A DNA stretch of 64,000 nt, from assembly GCA_964650845.1 (NCBI GenBank), contig CAZYXR010000004.1, forward strand, positions 11,281-75,280, given 5' to 3'. Position 1 is the stretch's first letter, and the number at the start of each line of letters is the position of its first letter. This document shows, in pieces, positions 16,401 to 22,632 of the stretch. Made by a program: the position numbers and the translations under genes. Under the pieces are notes generated by a model, which was given only the letters and a program-made list of their open reading frames with translations, was not told the origin of the DNA and ran no database searches. The stretch is from UBA7692 sp964650845. Its GTDB lineage: Bacteria > Bacteroidota > Bacteroidia > Chitinophagales > LD1.

Positions 16401-17962
16401 GGAAAGAACTTACGCGATTAAAAAGTGAATTGAAAGCAACCAAACAGAGCCTGAAACAGAAGAAGACAGACTTAAAAAACAAGCAACTTCCTTCAGATCC
16501 ATTTATTTCGTTGGCATTGCGGCCGCTGCTGATGATTAAGCGCGCAAGCCTTGAGGTAAGACAAAATAACAACACTACGCTGCCGGGCTTTACAGGCTAC
16601 AGCCGTTTGCTTGGCAACGACCATAAAATGATGGCACCGGGTTATGATTTTGTATTTGGCAATCAGCCGGGCATAAAACTTTTTAGTGGATTCGACCAGT
16701 ACGACCCCGAAGCGCGCGATGCATGGTTAGATCGTGCTGCATCGAAAGGATGGATTACACGCGATACCTTGCTGAATCAAAAATTTGTGCAAACTCGTAG
16801 CGAAAGAATAGATGCAACGGTATCGATAGAGCCTTTTACCGACTTCAAAATTGATTTGAAACTATTCCGCGATAAAACTGTTACACATTCGCAATATTTT
16901 AAAGCCACCGAAAATGTGTTTGGCGAAGTGCAACATTTAAACCCTGTGGACATTGGCAGTTACAGCATTTCGTATTTGCCGGTAAAAACCATGTTCAAAA
17001 AAATTGATAAGCAAGGCTTGGGCGAAGTGTATAAAAACTTCGAGAACAACCGTCCAATTATTTCGCGCAGGTTGCAGGAAGTCAATCCGAATTCGGCTGG
17101 CGATTACAAAGTGCGCGACTCGCTGGGCACCGAAAAAACCAACGCCAATTATGCTTTTGGTTATGGACCCAAAGCACAAGAAGTATTGATACCATCTTTT
17201 CTTGCAGCATATTTTGGTGGCGATGCCAACAAGGTAAACTTGAATCCATACAAAGCTATTCCATTACCCAATTGGAACATCAGCTACAACGGGTTGAACA
17301 AATTCAAATGGATTCAAAAAGTAGTGCAAAATATCAGTTTTACACATGGTTACAGCAGCACACTTACTGTTAGCAGTTTCCAATCTAATTTAGATTATCG
17401 TGGTGGTAGCGACCTTTTTGGCGGCAGCCGAATAGACACGTTGAATGGCAACTTTTTCCCATTCTATTCTATTCCAAACATTTCTATGACCGAATCTTTT
17501 TCGCCATTGATAGGTGTAGATATTACTTTCAAAAACAATATTCAAGTAAGGTTCGATTACAAAAAGTCGCGCAACATTACCATGAACTTTTTCGACTACC
17601 AATTGGTAGAGCAAAACAACGAGCAGTTTACAATTGGTGCCGGTTACAAAATCAGAGGTTTGAAGCTGCCGATAAAGATTAAAGGCAAGCGTGTGCGCTT
17701 AGATAACGATTTGAACTTCCGCTTCGATTTCAGCTACCGCGATAATATTACCATTAACCATAGAATTGATGAAGCATTGCCGCAAATCACCAATGGCAGC
17801 CGCACTATTTTCATCAACCCAACTATTGATTACGTAGTAAGCAACCGCTTGAATGTTGGTTTGTTCTTTGAACAAACACGCACCATACCAAAGATTTCGA
17901 GTGGTTTCCCTACTACCAATACACGGGGTGGTTTAAAATTGCGCTTCTCTTTGGGCAATTAA
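10430..17962 (+). CDS. sprA: SprA (Sov), giant outer-membrane translocon of type IX secretion
   Basis: SprA forms the very large outer-membrane barrel through which T9SS cargo leaves the cell, and is needed for gliding and protein export. At 2510 residues this copy has the expected size. The N-terminal KYKILGLAIAAAGISAIAS is an uncleaved-looking or signal helix. The SprA_N-type features NLEMLIGANYQTVANP and FGFKTTLQFGRLTW follow. The body is beta-strand and aromatic rich, and it ends in a barrel-like C-terminal NRLNVGLFFEQTRT and KLRFSLGN. No ATG is available: in-frame codons upstream to a TAG at 10364 contain none, so I use the TTG at 10430. Residues about 1932-2020 form a Lys/Glu-rich coiled-coil block not expected in a barrel. 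ruvA precedes it; porG lies 141 bp downstream. Confidence 0.95.
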   Translation: MLHQYKYKILGLAIAAAGISAIASSYASKSSYRYRPSLPPLLTVEPAADSTKKNKYPVKERTGDFVTGKPKDPFYLKDPANVKQTIEYDPASGQYILTEKIGDQDYRPPTYLTYDEYLKYTEKQERESYWKSRSNALGIVEDKGLLPPIQVKNKFFDKIFGGSKIEIRPQGNLEMLIGANYQTVANPNIPIRNRRTGGFDFDLNINVNVIGKIGDKIQLGVKYNTQSGFDFENQLKLEYAGDEDDIIKKIEAGNVSMTLPTRLIQGSQTLFGFKTTLQFGRLTWTSLISQQKSKRESVVIESGAQRQNFEVKSDQYEDNRHYFLGQYFRNQYDYALSDLPVIKSNVNITRIEVWVTNRIGTTQGIRDVVALADLGEIQPYSPNVQSTAGGDGRARNEANNLYQRLVADPNTRFVDKVVGQLTGPNFGLQQGQDFDKTFARKLEPKDFTYNPQLGYISLNTLIQPNEVLAVAYQYEFNGEVFQVGEFANQIPPDSSTTSKALYLKMLKGYSVRPTLPVWDLMMKNIYSLGAYQVSNEDFRLDIYYNDPGGGEKRYMPRGNLKGIPLIKVLNLDNVNMFGDPQPDGLFDFLPGTTILAQNGRLIFPVKEPFGSNLKQNFIDAGNPDIADQFTYQQLYDSTKFRAQQFPEFNRFVMRGQYKGVNNSEIRIGFGNVPKGSVIVSAGGQRLVEETDYTVEYTSGIVRIINPSILNSGQKIQIDFENNNQFGVQQRTMFGTRLDYRVNPKLNIGATVMHLRERPFSFKVNLGEDPIANTIMGADVSYQSNMPWLTKALDKLPIYSTKEMSTINAYGEVAYLKPGHQKAIQNADGDAQVYVDDFEGTSISYPLANPPSAWKLASTPRNMPNEFGQEKFPEAHYISDSTYGFNRAKLAWYRIDNSFFNTQNTTTKTVHNCKECISNHMVRLIPQQEIFPNRPGQTIDQNLYTFDLSYYPRQRGPYNFEWSASPTVRNGKVISYGINANGSLKEPQTRWAGVMRAIDNNDLEANNVEFIEFWMMDPFVYNKSSTGGKLYFHLGNISEDILRDSRMQFENGLACDKTLMDETQWGTVPRLPPLVNAFDNDPNVRQCQDVGLDGRNDDDERLAHSGFLQNVSGVVDAAALQVLQSDPASDNFKFFLDGSYDNEQNILPRYKDFNNPQNNSPVQTNSSQTSAGSNLPDVEDLNRDNSLNENEEYFQYELDINPNALEDELNPYVISRLKYPAKVINGVQEPEWTWYQFRIPISAYKTRVGSIPDFKSIQFMRIALTDFQDSTTMRFGSLELVRNQWRTYLPSLSSPIDNIPSDDGGDTRFLVSAVGVEENSGKEPVNYVMPPNLQREQGIGAQTNQFIPLNESSLSTTVRGLKDGDVRAVFKNMTIDLRRYKRLKLFIHANSVPDAETGPVRDKEVTAFIRLGSDFKDNYYQYEIPLKITPDGKYNPDSDTDREIVWPAENAMNMDLKAFVDLKIARNLVPGLPRDVPYSTTNADGHILTIVGNPDIGAIKTAMLGIKNPARSDKSNPLGDGDDGLSKSVEVWFNEMRVAQFDEFGGAAAIGSVQIKLADLGNVNVSAAMHTRGFGQIEQKIDQRFKDDFWQYDVNSTLQLGRFIPAKAGFQLPFYGGIAQTFSTPEFDPYQLDIPTKEYLKVIGETFGQDSLRRYRSQIQTITTRKGWNFSNVRIVPVTKQKKPRIYDPGNWNFTYAFTEQNTTDPYIEKNSRKNYMGQIGWNFAPQAKELYPFKKLIKSKSKWLDIIRDININFIPSAMAVTNDWNRDFGEIKLRSLGETDFVIPSTYFKMFRWNRSYTLNYNPFKSLSIQYSANNASRIDEPDGLLDTKEKRDTMWSNFWKGGRNTNFSQTLAVSYNLPINKIPALDFINANVGYNSSYNWTALPQVKDINDKWVLNPMGNTINNTQNNRGKVDLDFRKLYNKSQFLKVYNTPNPNLGDAKAIKTKKEAALKAREKIKEDITKLKERKAKLKLDIKEAKADMAMDTARKRKELTRLKSELKATKQSLKQKKTDLKNKQLPSDPFISLALRPLLMIKRASLEVRQNNNTTLPGFTGYSRLLGNDHKMMAPGYDFVFGNQPGIKLFSGFDQYDPEARDAWLDRAASKGWITRDTLLNQKFVQTRSERIDATVSIEPFTDFKIDLKLFRDKTVTHSQYFKATENVFGEVQHLNPVDIGSYSISYLPVKTMFKKIDKQGLGEVYKNFENNRPIISRRLQEVNPNSAGDYKVRDSLGTEKTNANYAFGYGPKAQEVLIPSFLAAYFGGDANKVNLNPYKAIPLPNWNISYNGLNKFKWIQKVVQNISFTHGYSSTLTVSSFQSNLDYRGGSDLFGGSRIDTLNGNFFPFYSIPNISMTESFSPLIGVDITFKNNIQVRFDYKKSRNITMNFFDYQLVEQNNEQFTIGAGYKIRGLKLPIKIKGKRVRLDNDLNFRFDFSYRDNITINHRIDEALPQITNGSRTIFINPTIDYVVSNRLNVGLFFEQTRTIPKISSGFPTTNTRGGLKLRFSLGN

Positions 17963-18088
17963 TTTTACGCTTGAGCGCGAAGTGCTTGTTGCAGATAGTG
18001 CTTTTGTAAATGCAAAAGCAAACAATATTGAATGTTTCGTTGCGTTTAGTGTTTCGCAATCTATGCTTCCTATTACAATACAAACGGT

Positions 18089-18096
18089 TACTTTCG
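18089..18096 (+). promoter_or_regulatory. porG -7 box TACTTTCG
   Basis: TACTTTCG followed by CGC, as before trmB, ending 7 bp ahead of the porG ATG. A near-leaderless transcript is implied. Confidence 0.5.
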
Positions 18097-18103
18097 CGCA
18101 TTC

Positions 18104-18931
18104 ATGCAAAAGGCATTTCTGATTATTGTTTCGCTGTTTTTGTTGCAGGCAGCCCAAGCCCAGTTTCACGAGTTTGGAGCAATTGGCGGCTTTACGCATT
18201 ATTTTGGCGACCTCAATCCTCAGTTTAGTTTTTCTATGCCTCGCCCGGCAGCAGGAGTTTTTTATCGCTACAACATTAAAAAGCGCGGAGCCTACCGGGC
18301 AAATATAAATTTTGGTATGCTTGAGTTTCGCGATGATGTAAACAAAGAAGAGCACTATAAGCAGCGCAACCTTTCTTTTAGAACAAATGTGATTGAAGTT
18401 ACCAATTTGATTGAATTCAACTTTTTGGAGTACGATAAAAGCCAAAAGAAAAAGTGGTTTACACCTTATCTTGCCACAGGTTTCACCTTGTTTTTTTTCA
18501 ACCCCGAGGCTAAGTACAACGGCAAGTGGTACGCCTTGCAGCCGCTTGGTACCGAAGGGCAAAACGACCCTAATTACTCGGGTGTAAAAAAATACACGCT
18601 TTACAATTTTGCTATCCCATTTATATGGGGTTTTAAATTTTCGTTAAGCAAATGGAACTTGGGCATTGAAGGTGGCTGGCGACAAACTTTTACCGATTAC
18701 TTAGATGATGTAAGCGGCAACTATCCAAGCTACGCCTCATTGCCGGGCGGCTCGACAGGTTTTGCAGCGCAGCTATCCGACCGAAGTGGCGAAAACGGTG
18801 GCGAGCGCATAGGCAAGCCTAACTACCAGCGAGGCGAGTCGCCTAAAAAAGATGCTTATTTATTTGTAGGTATTACGGTTAGCTACACCATCATGCGCAT
18901 TCAGTGCCCAAAACCTTTTAGCACAAGGTAA
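18104..18931 (+). CDS. porG: PorG-like T9SS outer-membrane protein (DUF6089)
   Basis: A 275-residue exported beta-barrel protein of the DUF6089 family. The P. gingivalis and F. johnsoniae members, PorG, associate with the T9SS periplasmic ring PorK/PorN. The signal peptide is MQKAFLIIVSLFLLQAAQA, then QFHEFGAIGGFTHYFGDLNP, which is diagnostic of the family. The strand pattern (alternating aromatic residues; FAIPFIWGFKFSLSKWNLGIEGGWR) fits an 8-10 stranded barrel, and the end YLFVGITVSYTI is a plausible last strand. The assignment is supported by gene order: porG-uppS-bamA is conserved across Bacteroidota and is reproduced here, directly after sprA. Confidence 0.88.
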   Translation: MQKAFLIIVSLFLLQAAQAQFHEFGAIGGFTHYFGDLNPQFSFSMPRPAAGVFYRYNIKKRGAYRANINFGMLEFRDDVNKEEHYKQRNLSFRTNVIEVTNLIEFNFLEYDKSQKKKWFTPYLATGFTLFFFNPEAKYNGKWYALQPLGTEGQNDPNYSGVKKYTLYNFAIPFIWGFKFSLSKWNLGIEGGWRQTFTDYLDDVSGNYPSYASLPGGSTGFAAQLSDRSGENGGERIGKPNYQRGESPKKDAYLFVGITVSYTIMRIQCPKPFSTR

Positions 18932-18936
18932 ATTGT

Positions 18937-18944
18937 TATCTTCG
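18937..18944 (+). promoter_or_regulatory. -7 box TATCTTCG upstream of a 28-codon ORF and uppS
   Basis: TATCTTCG followed by CG, the same form as before trmB and porG. It lies 24 bp before a short open frame and about 130 bp before uppS. Confidence 0.4.
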
Positions 18945-18968
18945 CGTTCCTTTTGTAAAAAATAATAG

Positions 18969-19055
18969 ATGAAAAAAGTAAGTATGGTAAAGAATTTGGA
19001 GTGTATGTTGGCTGTAATCGGCACGATTTTCACTTCGCTTACTAACGAACTTTAG
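18969..19055 (+). CDS. Possible 28-residue peptide upstream of uppS
   Basis: ATG at 18969 opens MKKVSMVKNLECMLAVIGTIF and then TSLTNEL, ending at TAG 19053-19055, 15 bp before the uppS start. It has a basic N-terminus followed by a short hydrophobic run, and a promoter-like TATCTTCG box sits 24 bp ahead of it. It could be a leader peptide or small membrane peptide coupled to uppS, or chance. Nothing in families I know matches it. Confidence 0.3.
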   Translation: MKKVSMVKNLECMLAVIGTIFTSLTNEL

Positions 19056-19070
19056 AACTACCCAAGAGGC

Positions 19071-19876
19071 ATGAGCGAACTAAAAAAAAATATTGACTTA
19101 GCAAAACTTCCGCAACACATAGCCGTAATAATGGATGGCAATGGGCGCTGGGCAAAGCAGCAGGGAAAGTTGCGTGTGTTTGGTCATAGCAATGGTGTAA
19201 AATCTGTACGCGAAATTTCGGAGGCCTGTGCCGAATTGGGTGTAAAGCACTTGACTTTGTATGCCTTTAGCACCGAAAACTGGAATCGCCCGCAAGAAGA
19301 AGTGGGCGCACTAATGCAACTGCTGTTAAAAACTGTGAGGCTGGAACTGAAAACGCTAATGAAAAATGATATTCGCCTCCGCGCAATTGGCGACTTGGCT
19401 TCGTTGCCACAAGCAACAGCAAAAGAACTAAACGATGCCATAGAAAAAACAGCGACTAACAAGCGAATGGATTTAATACTTGCTTTAAGTTATAGCGGAA
19501 GAAACGAAATTANNNNNNNNNNNNNNNNNNNNNNNNNNNNNNNNNNNNNNNNNNNNNNNNNNNNNNNNNNNNGCGCAACATAGCGGCCGATGTAAAAGCC
19601 GGCAAGATTAGTGTAGATGATGTGAATGAAAATTTAGTTAGTCGCAATCTTTACACATCAAATATTCCCGACCCGGAATTGCTGATTAGAACAAGCGGAG
19701 AAATGCGCATAAGCAACTTTTTGCTGTGGCAATTAGCCTATTCCGAATTGTATTTTACCGATTTGTATTGGCCCGATTTTTCTAAAGAAGAATTGTACAA
19801 AGCCATCCTCGATTTTCAGCAGCGCGAACGCAGATTCGGCAAAACAGGCGAACAAATTCAACAACCAAAAGCGTAA
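19071..19876 (+). CDS. uppS: Isoprenyl transferase (undecaprenyl diphosphate synthase), interrupted by gap
   Basis: UppS condenses isopentenyl diphosphate onto farnesyl diphosphate to make the C55 lipid carrier for peptidoglycan and LPS. The catalytic Asp22 is in IAVIMDGNGRWA. LTLYAFSTENWNRP and LSYSGRNEI follow, then a 60-N gap (19513-19572). After it come RNIAADVKAG, then IPDPELLIRTSGE, MRISNFLLWQLAYSELYFTD and QQRERRFG. The two halves are in different frames if the Ns are counted literally. Family comparison (GRxEI-xxAV-RNIA) says only about four residues are missing, so the real gap is close to 10 bases and the gene is probably intact. Neighbours porG and bamA are the usual ones. Confidence 0.93.
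19513..19572. other. Assembly gap (60 N) inside uppS
   Basis: Sixty N, but flanking uppS sequence indicates that only about four codons are absent and that 60 does not preserve the frame. The length is an estimate, not a measurement. Confidence 0.9.
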
Positions 19877-19913
19877 TTCCTTTGAGCAATTTGATGCAGA
19901 ATTTTTTAGAGAA

Positions 19914-19941
19914 GTTGCGAGTTACAAGTTGTGAGTTGCGA
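19914..19941. repeat. Heptamer array 1 (GTTGCGA-type)
   Basis: Four consecutive 7-mers GTTGCGA, GTTACAA, GTTGTGA, GTTGCGA, lying just after the uppS stop and before the bamA start. Confidence 0.75.
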
Positions 19942-19953
19942 GACAATGGGACA

Positions 19954-22599
19954 ATGGATTGGGAAAGAAGGACGACAGGCTTACTATTGAACCGATTCGC
20001 ACTTATATTGCTTTTGCTCATAGCCCATAGCTCATGTCTCATAGCGCAAACGGTTATGGACTACTCCACTTCAAAAGAATATGAAATAGCCAATATTAAA
20101 GTAGAGGGAACAAAATTTTTAGACGATAAAATTCTTACCACACTTTCGGGTTTGCGCGTGGGCGATAAACTAAAAGTGCCTGGCGAAGGAATTTCAAAAG
20201 CAATAAAAAATTTATGGAAGCAAAGACTCTTTGCTTTTGTATCGGTAGAAGTAGAAAGAATTGATGGCGATTTTATTTTTCTGATAATAAAGTTGGAGGA
20301 ACGCCCGCGCATTTCGCGCTATTCTGTAAAGGGTGTAAAGTCGGGCGATTTAGAAGAGCTTAAAAAGAAAATTGATTTGCGTGCCGGTAGCATACTTACC
20401 GAAAGTGTAAAAAGCCAAGCCATTACAGCCGTAAAATCGTATTACATTGATAAAGGCTACCTGAACACCATTGTAGAAGTGCGCGAAAGAAAAGATTCGT
20501 TGATACCCAATAGTGTGAAAGTAGATTTGTGGGTAGATAAAGGACAGCGTGTAAAAATCAACTACATCAATTTTTCGGGTGTGGAGCAGGTTACAGAAAA
20601 CAAGCTGCGCAACACCATGAAAGACACCAAAGAGAAAGTAAAATTCGATTTGGATGAAATCCTTAGTTTTAAGAAAAATATTAGAGATACCACATTGCGC
20701 AAGCATTGGTATCGTTTGTTAGAAATTTCGCCTACGCGTATTTACGATTATGTAGATCGCTTTGCGAATTTGAACTTCTTTAAAAGCTCAAAATTTAAGC
20801 GCAGAGAATACGAAGACGATAAGCGCAAAATAGTCGATTACTACAACACCCAGGGTTTTCGCGATGCTTCTATTGTTTACGATTCGGTTTACTCTACCGA
20901 CTCGCGCAATTTGAACATTTACATTGCCGTAGATGAAGGCCGCAGGTACTATTTCCGAAACATTTTTTTGAATGGCAACACCAAATATTCCGATTCGTTG
21001 ATTTATAGAATCATCAACATAAAACGCGGTGATATCTACAATCAAAAAGCCTTAGACGAAAAATTGTTTATGAGCCAAACCGGGGGCGATTTAAGTTCGC
21101 TATACATGGATGACGGCTACTTGTTTTTTAGCGTAACACCACTTGAAGTAAATATTGATGGCGACTCGATAGATGTGGAATTGCGCATAAGCGAAGGGCC
21201 ACAGGCCATTATCAAAGATGTGCGCATAATAGGCAACAACAAAACCAACGAAAAAGTAATTCGCAGAGAGCTTTACACCTTGCCGGGCAATAAGTTCAGC
21301 CGCTCCGATTTGTTGCGTTCGCAAAGGCAAATTATTAACCTCGGCTATTTCGACCCACAACAGTTGGATATGGTGCCAATACCCAACCCCGAAAAAGGAA
21401 CTGTAGATATAGAATATCGTGTTACCGAAAAACCATCCGATCAATTGGAGTTATCGGCAGGCTGGGGCGGCCAAGGGCAGGGCTTGGTTGGTACACTGGG
21501 CTTAACTTTTACCAACTTTTCTATCCGAAATATCATCAACAAAAAGGCATGGAATCCTTTGCCATCGGGCGATGGGCAAAGGTTAAGCATTCGTGTGCAA
21601 AGCTCGGGTTTGCAGGCGCAGTTCTACACTTTCTCTTTTACCGAGCCGTGGCTGGGTGGCAAAAAACCCAATGCTTTTACTGTAAGTTTTAACCGCACAA
21701 GGCTGAACAATTTGGGGCTTGATAACAAAGTGCTTGGAAAATACTTAGCCACCTCGGCAACCGTGGCATTGGGCACGCGATTAAAAAAACCCGATGACTT
21801 TTTTACTGTGGAAGCCGCTCTCACCTATCAGCGCTACGAGTTGAGTAATTACACCAATTCGTTCTTTATTTTTGATAATGGAAATGCCAACAACTTGCAT
21901 TTTTCATTTAATATTTCGCGCAACTCTATTGATGCACCTTTGTATCCAACGCGTGGCGCCAATTTTGATTTTACTGTAAGTACCACCTTGCCATATTCGT
22001 ACATGTTTGCCGGGCGCAAAAATTTGGACTATACCAATCCCGACCTGCCCAAAGCCGATCGCTACCGTTGGGTAGAGTATCACAAATGGAAGTTTAAGGT
22101 TGATTGGTATGTAAATGTGTGGAAGAACCTGGTGATAAAAACCAGTGCCAAAATGGGATTTTTGGGTATGTATAATCCAAAAATTGGTCATTCTCCTTTC
22201 GAGCGTTTCGAGTTGGGTGGCGATGGAATTTCTAATGCGCAAATTCTTGGTCGCGACATTGTGAGTTTGCGTGGTTACCCGGTACTTACGCCCAATGGTG
22301 GTTCGCCTATTTACAACAAGTTTTCTTTCGAGGTGCGTTATCCGGTATCGCTTAACCCATCGGCTACCATTTATGCTTTGTTGTTTATGGATGGTGGAAA
22401 TTATTGGAGCAACATCAGCGACTATCGCCCTTACGATCTTAAAAAATCGGTTGGTGCTGGTGTGCGTGTATTTCTTCCGATGTTTGGTTTGCTTGGTTTC
22501 GACTATGGTTTAGGTTGGGATCGCGCACCAAAAGCCGGCAAAAACATTTTTGCCAAGTATGGCGAGTTCCGTGTTGTGTTGGGCTTTGAGCCAGAGTAG
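19954..22599 (+). CDS. bamA: BamA, outer-membrane protein assembly factor
   Basis: Omp85 protein that folds and inserts beta-barrel proteins into the outer membrane. A hydrophobic signal segment (FALILLLLIAHSSCLIAQ) is followed by five POTRA-like repeats. Examples are YEIANIKVEGTKFLDDKIL, RISRYSVKGVKSGDLEEL, KINYINFSGVEQVTENKL, YYFRNIFLNGNTKYSD and AIIKDVRIIGNNKTNEKVI. The C-terminal 16-strand barrel has the VSLRGYPVLTP lock (RGY) and ends RVVLGFEPE. I place the start at 19954 (MDWERR); the frame is open to 19882. The signal-peptide codons are made of a 7-base repeat (20016-20043), which has inverted similarity to an array just upstream. It follows uppS by 77 bp. Confidence 0.93.
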   Translation: MDWERRTTGLLLNRFALILLLLIAHSSCLIAQTVMDYSTSKEYEIANIKVEGTKFLDDKILTTLSGLRVGDKLKVPGEGISKAIKNLWKQRLFAFVSVEVERIDGDFIFLIIKLEERPRISRYSVKGVKSGDLEELKKKIDLRAGSILTESVKSQAITAVKSYYIDKGYLNTIVEVRERKDSLIPNSVKVDLWVDKGQRVKINYINFSGVEQVTENKLRNTMKDTKEKVKFDLDEILSFKKNIRDTTLRKHWYRLLEISPTRIYDYVDRFANLNFFKSSKFKRREYEDDKRKIVDYYNTQGFRDASIVYDSVYSTDSRNLNIYIAVDEGRRYYFRNIFLNGNTKYSDSLIYRIINIKRGDIYNQKALDEKLFMSQTGGDLSSLYMDDGYLFFSVTPLEVNIDGDSIDVELRISEGPQAIIKDVRIIGNNKTNEKVIRRELYTLPGNKFSRSDLLRSQRQIINLGYFDPQQLDMVPIPNPEKGTVDIEYRVTEKPSDQLELSAGWGGQGQGLVGTLGLTFTNFSIRNIINKKAWNPLPSGDGQRLSIRVQSSGLQAQFYTFSFTEPWLGGKKPNAFTVSFNRTRLNNLGLDNKVLGKYLATSATVALGTRLKKPDDFFTVEAALTYQRYELSNYTNSFFIFDNGNANNLHFSFNISRNSIDAPLYPTRGANFDFTVSTTLPYSYMFAGRKNLDYTNPDLPKADRYRWVEYHKWKFKVDWYVNVWKNLVIKTSAKMGFLGMYNPKIGHSPFERFELGGDGISNAQILGRDIVSLRGYPVLTPNGGSPIYNKFSFEVRYPVSLNPSATIYALLFMDGGNYWSNISDYRPYDLKKSVGAGVRVFLPMFGLLGFDYGLGWDRAPKAGKNIFAKYGEFRVVLGFEPE
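20016..20043. repeat. Heptamer array 2 (GCTCATA-type) inside the bamA signal peptide
   Basis: GCTCATA, GCCCATA, GCTCATG, TCTCATA in a row, encoding part of LLIAHSSCLIAQ. On the other strand it reads as TATGAGC-type 7-mers, resembling array 1 (GAGTTGC-type), so the two arrays are loosely inverted. Confidence 0.75.
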
Positions 22600-22632
22600 C
22601 GATTCGTGTGTTGTGTAGGCTTTCAGTTCTCG

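Noticed and set aside
16192..16575. 127-codon minus-strand frame inside sprA
   Set aside because: Antisense shadow of the charged coiled-coil block; no independent coding evidence.
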